From assembly GCA_036752825.1 (NCBI GenBank), contig DAIORV010000127.1:1-6320 (forward strand): a stretch of DNA of 6,320 bases. Direction: 5' to 3'. The notes under the pieces are model-generated. The model worked only from the letters and a program-made list of their open reading frames with translations. It was not told the origin of the DNA and did no database searches. The stretch comes from UBA5177 sp002413265 (GTDB taxonomy: Bacteria; Chloroflexota; UBA5177). Both the position numbers and the translations under genes were made by a program. This document shows, piece after piece, positions 1-5,267 of the stretch (the first letter of the stretch is position 1; every line of letters starts with the position of its first letter).

Positions 1-733
1 TCTCTCCCGGCTCGGCCGTCGCCTGTAGACGCGCCGCCGTATTGACCGCATCCCCCGTCACTGCGACGTCCTGCCGCCCGGAGGCATCCCACGTCCCGCT
101 CACTACTTCCCCAGTGTTCACGCCGACCCGGATCTGGGGTTCTGTCTGCCATCTTGTGCTGGCTGTTGCCGCCACCGGCTCGATCGCCTGCTGCATGCCC
201 AGCGCACAGAGCACCGCCCGTTCCGCATCATCCTCGTGTGCGATCGGTGCGCCAAAGAGAGCCAGCACCGCGTCCCCGGCATACTTCTCCACCGTCCCCC
301 CATAGCGCGCGATCTGCACGCTCATCGCCTTGAAGTACTGAGCCTGGAGGTCGCGGACCTCCTCTGGATCGAGCGACTCAGAGAGAGGTGTGAATCCAAC
401 TAGATCGCAGAAGAGGGCGGTGACCAGACGGCGCTCCTCTGAAGCTGTGGGCGAGGGCGGGGAAGCTGGAACGGCTGCGGACGACACAGGGAGCGCGGTC
501 GTGGGTCCCGCCGATGGGGGAGCGGCTACAGAGGGAGGAGGAGCAGTAGCTGAGGTGGGAGCGGTAGCCGAGAGCGCGGCACCGCAATCGCCACAGAAGC
601 GCTTCCCCGGTGGGTTCTCCGCGCCACACGCCGGGCAGAGAAGGGGCAGAGGAGAGCCGCAGTCGCCACAAAATCGCTTGCCAGTCGGGTTCGACTGTCC
701 ACAGGCGGGACAGGTGACGCTGGTTGGCTCCAT
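1..733 (-). CDS. Class III adenylate cyclase with two N-terminal zinc ribbons (3' part beyond window)
   Basis: Signalling enzyme expected to make cAMP from ATP in the cytoplasm. The reading frame was followed by hand from an ATG at 733-731 to the left edge (244 residues, no stop). Two near-identical zinc ribbons come first: CPAC at 8-11 with CGDC at 22-25, and CPAC at 33-36 with CGDC at 47-50; both carry GKRFCGDCG. An Ala/Pro/Ser-rich linker covers about 55-98. The cyclase domain starts near 99: metal Asp in FCDLVGFT (D110), KYAGDAVLALFG with K150 and D154, D222 before GDAVNTAARL, and N231 with R235 as transition-state residues. The full catalytic set is present, and the Lys/Asp pair favours ATP over GTP. 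Relatives with this start often continue into an AAA ATPase and TPR region; whether this one does is outside the window. No good Shine-Dalgarno precedes the ATG; a TGGTACGAT extended -10-like string lies just upstream, so a very short leader is possible. Confidence 0.93.
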   Translation of the reverse strand, partial: MEPTSVTCPACGQSNPTGKRFCGDCGSPLPLLCPACGAENPPGKRFCGDCGAALSATAPTSATAPPPSVAAPPSAGPTTALPVSSAAVPASPPSPTASEERRLVTALFCDLVGFTPLSESLDPEEVRDLQAQYFKAMSVQIARYGGTVEKYAGDAVLALFGAPIAHEDDAERAVLCALGMQQAIEPVAATASTRWQTEPQIRVGVNTGEVVSGTWDASGRQDVAVTGDAVNTAARLQATAEPGE

Positions 734-763
734 GGTAGCGCCATCGTACCAGGTTCCTTGACA

Positions 764-780
764 GAGCGCAGGAGGCGCTC
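764..780. repeat. Perfect 6-bp inverted repeat between the cyclase start and an IS remnant
   Basis: GAGCGC and GCGCTC flank a 5-base AGGAG centre. It sits 31 bases upstream of the cyclase start codon and touches the stop codon of the decayed transposase. It could be a leftover insertion-sequence end, a weak hairpin or an operator. There is no T-tract, so it is not a convincing terminator. Confidence 0.3.
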
Positions 781-781
781 C

Positions 782-910
782 TTACAGCCAGAGAACGATC
801 GAGGCCATGATGAGCATGCCGAGGTAGTGAGCGCCCCGCTTCTCATACCGGGTAGCGATGCGGCGAAAAGTCCGGCAGAGCGACGTATCGACGAAGTTAC
901 AGCGAAGGAC
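782..910 (-). pseudogene. IS5-family transposase, C-terminal remnant
   Basis: The last ~43 codons before the TAA at 784-782 read as the tail of an IS5-type DDE transposase. FRRIATRYEKRGAHYLGML followed by a hydrophobic end in LWL is characteristic of the helix after the catalytic Glu. The region that should carry the Glu (family form N-V-V-E-R) reads NFVDTS, so the acid is changed to Asp and about two residues are missing before FRR. Upstream of about 910 the similarity stops, although the frame stays open to 1051. The rest of the transposase is gone and no second IS end is visible. It is unrelated in detail to the second IS5 remnant at 2283-2439. Non-functional fossil. Confidence 0.7.
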
Positions 911-1059
911 AAAACCCTGCGCGAGAACCCTGAGGCGGCCCAAGCTCGGCATGAAGAATACTCGCGTCAGGTAGCCGAGCTCGTGAAATGTCGGTACGCC
1001 CTGCCGGTCCCCGTGTCTTTCATGCTGGCAGTGGCGATGTGACTGTGGCATGGTTGTAG

Positions 1060-1351
1060 GGATTCAGCGGGGCTGGACCGAAGGTACGCGCCGCGCTGCA
1101 ACGGCACTTGGGACTCAGCGGCGGCGAACTTGACCGTCTGGTAGCGGCCAAGCACCCTGAAGGACGGTACACGTGCCTTGATTGCGGCGCGAAAGTCTGG
1201 GGCGCCCGAAACTTACTGCGAGGCGTGTTACTCAAAGCACCGGCAGTACGCAAGAAAGAAGTGTCCCGTCTGCCACAAGCCCCGTGAACTCCAGGCACTC
1301 CTCGACTGGTTCGGTGCCGGCCGCTCGCTCTCCTGCCATGTCCGTTTCTGA
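1060..1351 (+). pseudogene. Small zinc-finger protein split by a +1 frame shift
   Basis: Two overlapping frames join into one sensible protein. The first frame (open from the stop at 1057-1059) reads VRAALQRHLGLSGGELDRL and then YTCLDCGAKVWG near 1168-1204. The next frame, from about 1205, reads TYCEACYSKHRQYARKKCP and continues CPVCHKPRELQALLDWFG to a TGA at 1349-1351. Together they give Cys pairs CLDC, CEAC and CPVC, a zinc-binding pattern that neither frame has alone. The switch point lies in the G/C run around 1198-1207, where removal of one base restores a single frame. No ATG lies in the first frame; an ATG at 1050 is in a third frame, so the start is unsettled. The gene converges on the methyltransferase with an 11-base gap. 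Family not recognised; decay and sequencing error are both possible. Confidence 0.5.
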
Positions 1352-1361
1352 CAAACCACCG

Positions 1362-1988
1362 CTAGGTGCGGGCGAAGAGGTAGGCGCGGCGAGTCTGAAC
1401 CTCGACGTCCGGATAGGGGTCACGCTCGATAACCTCGATGTCTGAGAAGCCGGCCGCATGCAGATAGCCTCGCATCTCGTCCGGCTGGAAGAAGACAAAG
1501 TCAAGATCTACCGGCTTCTCGAAAAACTCCTCCACATGCCGAATCTCATCGCCGATGTGGAATGCAAGGACCAAAAGACCGCCGGGAATGAGAACACGCC
1601 TGATCTCCTCCAGTACCGCGGTCACGCCCTCTCGTGGAATGTGGATGACGCTGTAGAACGCCACGACACCGCTGAAGGAGCCGTCCGGGTCGTCGAGTCC
1701 GTACATGTCGCCCTGACGGAACTCGAGCCCCGGATTGAGGATGCGCGCCTCTTCCACCATGCGGGTCGAAAGGTCAATGCCCACCACCGGCACACCCAGC
1801 TCATGGAGACAGCGCGCCACGTGCCCCGGTCCACAACCCAGGTCGCAGACTGGATGCCGTTTTGTGGCAGAGACTTCCGTGGCGAAGCGCTCCAGAAGCT
1901 CCCGGTCGAACGGCTTGCCAGCAAGCTCGCCCGCGATACGCTCGGTGTACTCAGCCGCGACCCGGTCGTAGCTCTCCTCTGCTTTCAT
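1362..1988 (-). CDS. Class I SAM-dependent methyltransferase
   Basis: A 208-residue soluble protein with a complete Rossmann methyltransferase core. It should transfer a methyl group from S-adenosylmethionine to an unknown substrate. Motif I is VCDLGCGPGHVA (47-58). The acidic residue at the end of strand 2 is D72 in GIDLS. GDM at 93-95 corresponds to the adenine-contacting motif, FSGVVAFYSVIHIP (105-118) to strand 4, and LIPGGLLVLAFH (133-144) to the post-motif region. The length and order fit the Methyltransf_11/25 type. The ATG is supported by GGAG six bases upstream. It is transcribed alone, away from a tiny ORF starting at 2032, with 43 bases between the two starts. The substrate cannot be read from the sequence: small-molecule, quinone-like or tRNA-related roles are all open. 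Confidence 0.93.
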   Translation of the reverse strand: MKAEESYDRVAAEYTERIAGELAGKPFDRELLERFATEVSATKRHPVCDLGCGPGHVARCLHELGVPVVGIDLSTRMVEEARILNPGLEFRQGDMYGLDDPDGSFSGVVAFYSVIHIPREGVTAVLEEIRRVLIPGGLLVLAFHIGDEIRHVEEFFEKPVDLDFVFFQPDEMRGYLHAAGFSDIEVIERDPYPDVEVQTRRAYLFART

Positions 1989-2031
1989 TGCCCACTCCGG
2001 TTACAGTCATCTTGCACGAGGAGGAACGAGG

Positions 2032-2112
2032 ATGAGAACCTTAGACTTCGGTCCGGACCAGCGCGTCCAGAAGTTCTCGCCGACGGGCAAGGTACTTGCC
2101 GTCTGGCGATGA
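2032..2112 (+). CDS. 26-residue ORF resembling one NHL repeat; probable fragment
   Basis: A short ORF with a good Shine-Dalgarno (AGGAGG, 7 bases before ATG). Its product contains RVQKFSPTGKVLAVW, which looks like one blade strand of an NHL beta-propeller repeat (family form V-x-K-F-x-P-x-G-K). A functional propeller needs several repeats, and the sequence after the TGA leads directly into transposase debris. It is most likely the cut-off start or an internal scrap of a larger gene. It is divergent from the methyltransferase. A real 26-residue peptide cannot be excluded because of the strong ribosome site. Confidence 0.3.
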   Translation: MRTLDFGPDQRVQKFSPTGKVLAVWR

Positions 2113-2150
2113 CCGCCGCCATTACAGCATGGCGTAGATACTCCAGCGGT

Positions 2151-2260
2151 TTAGGCGACCAGTGCTTTGCCCTGATATGTCCACTTGAAGGGCTTGGCCG
2201 TCGTGCGGTTGTAGTAGGGCGATGAACTTCTCGTACCTTGCTCGCCAGATCCTCCAATAA
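2151..2260 (-). pseudogene. IS630-family transposase, C-terminal remnant
   Basis: The C-terminal tail YNRTTAKPFKWTYQGKALVA ends at TAA 2153-2151. This is the typical IS630/Tc1-like ending (YNRTAKPF-x-WTY-x-GKPL). Just upstream, further pieces of the same tail appear in other frames: KFIAL near 2228-2242 and EDLASKVRE near 2235-2260. At least two indels have therefore accumulated. The DDE catalytic core is absent. It lies head to head with the IS5 remnant that begins at 2283, so two unrelated insertion sequences have decayed next to each other. Confidence 0.7.
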
Positions 2261-2282
2261 CTTTAAGAAGGAGTTCCACGGC

Positions 2283-2439
2283 AGCCTCCCTCAACGTTGG
2301 GTTGCGGAGCGGACCTTCAGTTTGGTTTGGGCAGAGCGGACGACTCGCAAAGGAATACGAGCGGCTGTGCGAGACCAACCAGGCGATGATCTATGCCACG
2401 ATGACCCGCCTCATGCTCAAGCGATTGGCTGGCGCGTGA
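2283..2439 (+). pseudogene. IS5-family transposase, C-terminal remnant with frameshift
   Basis: Frame one reads SLPQRWVAERTFS, containing the RWVAERTF block that holds the third catalytic acid of IS5-type transposases (family form RWVVERTF). The next frame then continues FGQSGRLAKEYERLCETNQA and IYATMTRLMLKRLAGA to TGA 2437-2439. The single frame break is near 2320-2325 (AGTTTGGTTTGG). Everything upstream of about residue RW is missing. The tail itself is well preserved, which suggests recent loss or one sequencing error on an older truncated copy. Confidence 0.75.
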
Positions 2440-2460
2440 CCCTTCTCAGAGCGCTCCTAG

Positions 2461-2788
2461 CTAGTGGTCCCCGTTAGATGGCGTCGAGTCCGTGTCGGCG
2501 ACACGGAGCTCGACCAGCAGGTTCCAGGAATTGCGCAGGGCGAGAGCAAACATGCCGACGAGGATGTAGGCGATGCCGACCTGCGAGTGTACCCCCTGGG
2601 CCAGAACAACCGTGTACCCCCAGAAGCAGGTCATAGAGAATCAGGGGACCAACGATGACCCAGAGCGTGCGTTTGAGTGTTGCCGCGTTACGGCTGTCGA
2701 CCGCCGGCCAGGTCCTCGCTACGACCTCCGTTACGGTTCGCGGCAGTGCTGATGGCTGCAGAGGGGCTGAAGACGGTAACCGGTGCAT
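2461..2788 (-). pseudogene. Small two-helix membrane protein interrupted by a one-base frameshift
   Basis: Read on the minus strand, one frame gives TLKRTLWVIVGPLILYDLLLG. The adjacent frame then gives YTVVLAQGVHSQVGIAYILV and GMFALALRNSWNLLVELRVA, ending at TAG 2463-2461. The joined product has two hydrophobic segments separated by a short polar loop and a charged C-terminus, a coherent small integral membrane protein. Staying in the first frame gives an Arg/His/Pro-rich tail typical of out-of-frame reading. The switch is exactly at the C5 run 2617-2621, a classic site for a one-base error or slippage. The ATG at 2788-2786 is the nearest in-frame start but has no clear ribosome site. No family recognised. 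Confidence 0.5.
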
Positions 2789-2872
2789 ATGGTAGAACGA
2801 CGGCACACGCGATCCGGTTGCCGCTTGGCGACTTCGGCCCGCTCGACACAACCCGAACGGTGAGGAGGAGAC

Positions 2873-3373
2873 ATGGCTCTGCTCAACGACTTGCACCACA
2901 TGACATTCATCACCGGCGATATGGATCGGTTGATTGCGTTCTATCGACGGATCTTTGACGCGCCAGTCACCTTCGACCGCGTTGAGGAAGATCCTCCTGA
3001 GTGGCAACGATACCGCCCACTGCGCCACGCCTTCATCGAGATTGGTCCCCATACGGTGCTGCATCCGTTCGAGGTGGAGGGCGTCGAACCCCCCGGACGC
3101 GAACCCATGTTCGGACGTGGTCGTCTAGACCACTTCGCGCTGAACGCGTCGAGCGAGGAAGCCTTTCGCGAGATCCGACGTCGTCTCATCGCCGAAGGGG
3201 CGAACGCGACGGAAGGCGGACTCGTGTCCGACATGGGCTCGATGTGGAGCTTGAGCTTCTACGACCCGGACGGAGCGTGGCTCGAGGTGATGTGGGTGAA
3301 ACCGGGAGCGTCATCGAGCAGCCCCATCACCCGGCCAGGCGAGTGGGAAATGGTCGACCCCGACAGAGAGTGA
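2873..3373 (+). CDS. VOC-superfamily protein (glyoxalase/dioxygenase-like)
   Basis: A 166-residue metal-dependent enzyme of the vicinal oxygen chelate fold; members include glyoxalase I, extradiol dioxygenases and antibiotic-resistance proteins. The first beta-alpha-beta module starts at HHMTFITGDMDRLIAFYRRI (8-27), with a ligand-like H9 and the FY signature; E56 in FIEIG is the second candidate ligand. The second module starts at LDHFALNASS with H87 and ends at DPDGAWLEVMW with E138. His, Glu, His, Glu is the usual metal set. The start is supported by a strong GGAGGAG five or fewer bases before the ATG. The polar tail after about 145 is beyond the fold. It stands alone, with IS debris and a broken membrane gene upstream. 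The specific reaction cannot be assigned; the DPDG-x-x-LEV ending is shared by many subfamilies. Confidence 0.93.
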   Translation: MALLNDLHHMTFITGDMDRLIAFYRRIFDAPVTFDRVEEDPPEWQRYRPLRHAFIEIGPHTVLHPFEVEGVEPPGREPMFGRGRLDHFALNASSEEAFREIRRRLIAEGANATEGGLVSDMGSMWSLSFYDPDGAWLEVMWVKPGASSSSPITRPGEWEMVDPDRE

Positions 3374-3434
3374 CGACGCTGAGCCAAGCTCCCGAAGCTG
3401 ACAGACGCGGCGCCAAGCTCACAGTAGGTCGGAA

Positions 3435-3457
3435 AACCTCCTGGCGAGCGGGAGGTT
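3435..3457. repeat. 7-bp stem-loop after the VOC gene
   Basis: AACCTCC and GGAGGTT are perfect complements around a 9-base loop, 62 bases after the VOC stop. On the plus strand no T-tract follows. On the minus strand the stem is followed by only a short T-run. It may be a weak terminator or an mRNA 3' end structure. Confidence 0.35.
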
Positions 3458-3463
3458 CTGAGA

Positions 3464-3479
3464 TGTTCCACGTCGAACA
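3464..3479. promoter_or_regulatory. Degenerate parS-like palindrome
   Basis: TGTTCCACGTCGAACA matches the bacterial ParB-binding consensus TGTTCCACGTGAAACA at 14 of 16 positions (manual comparison). The first ten bases are perfect and the mismatches are at positions 11 and 12. The site lies in an intergenic stretch. When read through, parS sites give MFHVEH-like shadow peptides, and both strands here do so (MFHVEH and MFDVEH). No parA or parB is in the window. Could be a chance palindrome. Confidence 0.35.
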
Positions 3480-3536
3480 CGTTTCCACCGAGGGGTCACG
3501 TCGTGCGGCGTCGAGCGCTGGGCCGTCAAGACGGGC

Positions 3537-4337
3537 ATGGACTCGGGAGCTGGACGCGTAAACCAGGAAGCAGTACAGCGGACGAGCATATTTCATTTGC
3601 GGTCACTGTCTGCACCAAGCTTTCTTCCATCGCAGAGCCGAATCAGGCCTGTGGAGACGACGGTGTGGCAGATCACGGGCACACTGGTTCGAGTGAAGGA
3701 AGAGCAGGACTCGGACTTTCATCTGGTCATCGCCGACTCTGGCGGCCGCACAATGATCCTGGAGATTCCGGCGCCAGCGTGTATCAGTTCCAGCCCCTTC
3801 CTACCGAGCGAGAAGTACGTGCGGCAGCTCTTCACCTCGGACTTTCACCCGTCGAGTTCGTGGCAGCGGCCGGATGTGCAGATCACAGTGAAGGGTGTCG
3901 GCTACTTCGACTACCTGCACGGGCAGTCGGGGGTGGCGCCGAACGGGATCGAGCTGCACCCGCTGCTGGGCTTCAGTGTTGGAGGTCACACCGCGGCGAA
4001 CACTCCACCGTCGCCGCCGGCTCCACGGCCCGCGCCCATCTCTGGAGGCGCTTTCACGGTTCACGCCTATGTAGTGCCGGCCACCATGCCCTACAACGCA
4101 TATCCGGCGCTCTACGCGAAGACGACGCCAGGAGCGGCCTGCTCCGCCTCGGTCGTCTACTCGACGGGACGATCCCCGGCGTCCTTCGACGGGTCATCTC
4201 GAACGGTCGGCAACGCTGGCCTCGTGAACTGGACGTGGCACGAAGAGACTAGCGGAAGCGGCGGAACAGCGAAGGTGGCATGCAGCTATCGAGGGCGGAC
4301 TGCATCAGCCACGGCCGCGTTCACCGTCATTGGGTAA
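3537..4337 (+). CDS. Conserved secreted-type protein with Ig-like domain; signal peptide missing
   Basis: The core reads as a conserved hypothetical family of exported bacterial proteins. It has VWQITGTLVRVKEEQDSDFH near residue 43, then HLVIAD, then PDVQITVKGVGYFDYLHGQ and GVAPNGIELHPLLGF (about 110-147). A Pro-rich linker (TPPSPPAPRPAP) leads to an Ig-like domain from about 170 that contains LYAKTTPGAACSASV and ends TASATAAFTV. Paired Cys residues and the fold suggest life outside the cytoplasm. However, family-like sequence (CGVERWAVKTG) continues upstream of the ATG from 3504 in the same frame, which opens only after a stop at 3459-3461 and has no ATG, GTG or TTG before 3537. The ATG at 3537 has only a weak ribosome site, and a GTG at 3663 is an alternative. 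The gene therefore seems to have lost its signal peptide and true start. Function unknown. Confidence 0.75.
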   Translation: MDSGAGRVNQEAVQRTSIFHLRSLSAPSFLPSQSRIRPVETTVWQITGTLVRVKEEQDSDFHLVIADSGGRTMILEIPAPACISSSPFLPSEKYVRQLFTSDFHPSSSWQRPDVQITVKGVGYFDYLHGQSGVAPNGIELHPLLGFSVGGHTAANTPPSPPAPRPAPISGGAFTVHAYVVPATMPYNAYPALYAKTTPGAACSASVVYSTGRSPASFDGSSRTVGNAGLVNWTWHEETSGSGGTAKVACSYRGRTASATAAFTVIG

Positions 4338-4353
4338 AGGTGCTGCACAGAAC

Positions 4354-4399
4354 AAAAAGAGCCCCGCCCGGGCGATTTGTACCAACCCCGACGAGGCTC
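4354..4399 (-). terminator. Rho-independent terminator (copy 1 of 2)
   Basis: On the minus strand GAGCCTCG pairs with CGGGGCTC (one G-U pair) across a loop of about 25 bases, followed by a TTTTTGTT tract. It lies 17 bases beyond the stop of the small ORF at 4417-4551 and ends the ABM transcription unit. The same stem sequence recurs at 4956-5003. Confidence 0.7.
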
Positions 4400-4416
4400 G
4401 CACCAAAAATGGCGGC

Positions 4417-4551
4417 TCAGTTCAGGACGATTGTGGACCGCCTGTGGCGTACCTCGGCTGCCGCGGCCATCAGTATCTCGTAGCTTTGCATCGAGTCGAC
4501 CACCATGATTTCCTGCTGCGGCTCGCAGTAGAGCACGGGCCGCCACTGCAA
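4417..4551 (-). CDS. Short copy of a small unknown protein (paralogue of the 5030-5267 product)
   Basis: The last part, EIMVVDSMQSYEILMAAAAE ending in VLN-stop, aligns with DFIMAVDSAESYSARFVSM ending in SLN-stop of the neighbour at 5030-5267. The shared form is I-M-x-V-D-S-x-x-S-Y and both end Leu-Asn. Third-base differences inside the shared block support selection as protein. The ORF follows the ABM gene, in the same frame as that gene's TAA and only 12 bases after it. No ATG lies in the expected place: a TTG at 4551-4549 gives 44 residues and a GTG at 4536 gives 39, neither with a strong ribosome site. It is either a truncated duplicate missing its N-terminal half or a short protein translated by coupling. 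No known family recognised. Confidence 0.45.
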   Translation of the reverse strand: MQWRPVLYCEPQQEIMVVDSMQSYEILMAAAAEVRHRRSTIVLN

Positions 4552-4563
4552 CCGAAGAACCGT

Positions 4564-4863
4564 TTAGGTCTGCGCCTGCAGGCTGACCATTGTCTCGCCC
4601 CGGTTATCGCTCTCGGTGATATGCCCCAGTTCTTCCAGCACACGTGTCCACGCTGTCACCTGCGGCCGAAAGGCCTCGGCGTGTTCTTTGTCCTGCCACA
4701 CGCTGATGGCCGTGTTGATCCTGTTGTCCTGGTCGTTTACCAGGTAAAACCCGACGAAGCCGGGCGCGGCCTGGAGTTTGGGGAAAAACTCGCGTCTTGC
4801 GCGCTCGATCGTCTCCTGCTGCGTGTCGGGATTGTACTTCCGCCGGTTGACGATGCTATACAT
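4564..4863 (-). CDS. ABM-domain protein (antibiotic biosynthesis monooxygenase-like)
   Basis: A 99-residue dimeric alpha/beta-barrel protein of the ABM superfamily. Starting MYSIVNRRKYNPD, it has a long helix with ERARREFFPKLQAAPGFVGF (the typical P-G-F-x-G-F turn at about 34-39), then NRINTAISVWQDKEHAEAF, matching strand 3 (V-W) and the helix entered by D-K-E-H-A. Length fits a single stand-alone ABM domain. Members include cofactor-free monooxygenases, heme-degrading enzymes and stress proteins; many have no known substrate, and no diagnostic catalytic residue can be named here. AGGAGG lies five bases before the ATG and a promoter is visible upstream. It is the first gene of a short transcription unit that ends at the terminator 4354-4399. 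Confidence 0.88.
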   Translation of the reverse strand: MYSIVNRRKYNPDTQQETIERARREFFPKLQAAPGFVGFYLVNDQDNRINTAISVWQDKEHAEAFRPQVTAWTRVLEELGHITESDNRGETMVSLQAQT

Positions 4864-4880
4864 GAAACCCTCCTTCTCTG

Positions 4881-4947
4881 ATCATATAGACGCACTCCGC
4901 TATGTCTGGCCATTAACAAGTATGTTCCGGACCTGGCGCCTGGTCAA
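4881..4947 (-). promoter_or_regulatory. Two candidate sigma70-type promoters for the ABM gene
   Basis: On the minus strand, TTGACC (4947-4942), 17 bases, then CATACT (4924-4919) is a reasonable -35/-10 pair. Closer to the gene, CAGACA (4908-4903), 16 bases, then TATGAT (4886-4881) is a second pair with a better -10; it would give a leader of about 15 bases with the Shine-Dalgarno inside it. The position, between a terminator and the ABM start, supports promoter function for at least one. Confidence 0.45.
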
Positions 4948-4955
4948 CCTCTGAA

Positions 4956-5003
4956 TGGAAAGAGCCCCGCCTGCGGCTACTCGGACCATCAGAACGAGGC
5001 TCT
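4956..5003 (-). terminator. Rho-independent terminator (copy 2 of 2)
   Basis: On the minus strand AGAGCCTCG pairs with CGGGGCTCT (9 pairs, one G-U) across about 25 bases, followed by a short TTT. It lies 27 bases after the stop of the small protein gene at 5030 and ends the upstream operon before the ABM promoter. The stem is the same as in the copy at 4354-4399; the loop differs apart from a GC-rich stretch at one end. Confidence 0.6.
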
Positions 5004-5009
5004 GTGTTC

Positions 5010-5023
5010 GTCACCCCTGTGAC
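5010..5023. repeat. 5-bp perfect stem-loop
   Basis: GTCAC, a CCCT loop and GTGAC lie between the stop of the small protein gene and terminator copy 2. The homologous position at copy 1 lacks it. Possibly an extra 3' mRNA structure; too short to be sure. Confidence 0.2.
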
Positions 5024-5029
5024 TCAGGC

Positions 5030-5267
5030 TCAGTTTAGGCTTGCCGGCGTCCAGTCGTTGCTTACTCGCATGCTGACGAAACGTGCGCTGTAGCTCTCCG
5101 CGGAGTCGACGGCCATGATAAAATCCCCGGTGTCAGCGTGGGGCGAATACCGTCCCGAATTTGCCGGTGTCGTCATACGTCGAAACGAACATCGGCGCCG
5201 CCATCCCGTGTGCGCTGAAATCTGCCTCGATGCGAAGGGTCAGGGCGGTTACTTCGTCGAATTTCAT
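5030..5267 (-). CDS. Small unknown protein, about 78 residues, with one internal frame break
   Basis: An ATG at 5267-5265 overlaps the stop of the 122-residue gene (ATGA), pointing to translational coupling. The first frame reads MKFDEVTALTLRIEADFSAH and continues to YDDTGKFG before running to a TGA at 5135-5133 (44 residues). One base further on, the next frame reads RYSPHADTGDFIMAVDSAES and ends WTPASLN at TGA 5032-5030. That second frame matches the shortened paralogue at 4417-4551, so the intended product probably spans both. The break lies near 5150-5157, around the CCC at 5154-5156, and removing one base restores a single frame. No signal peptide or membrane segment is visible. Family not recognised. 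Alternatives are a genuine 44-residue protein followed by a relic, or a sequencing error. Confidence 0.55.

Noticed and set aside
757..762. TTGACA as a plus-strand -35 box
   Set aside because: No acceptable -10 at 16-18 bases downstream and no plus-strand gene follows; only transposase debris on the other strand.
1458..2225. 255-residue plus-strand ORF
   Set aside because: Antisense to the methyltransferase for most of its length; composition is that of a shadow frame and it has no domain, while the minus frame has all methyltransferase motifs.
2474..3064. 196-residue minus-strand ORF as a single gene
   Set aside because: Its N-terminal half is antisense to the VOC gene and its last ~30 residues are out of frame; only the middle belongs to the membrane protein.
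3503..4252. 249-residue plus-strand ORF in the second frame
   Set aside because: Overlaps the Ig-domain protein in another frame; no recognisable motif, while the 3537 frame matches a conserved family.
4330..4881. 183-residue plus-strand ORF
   Set aside because: Lies antisense to the ABM gene and its small neighbour and through a terminator; no domain and no good ribosome site.
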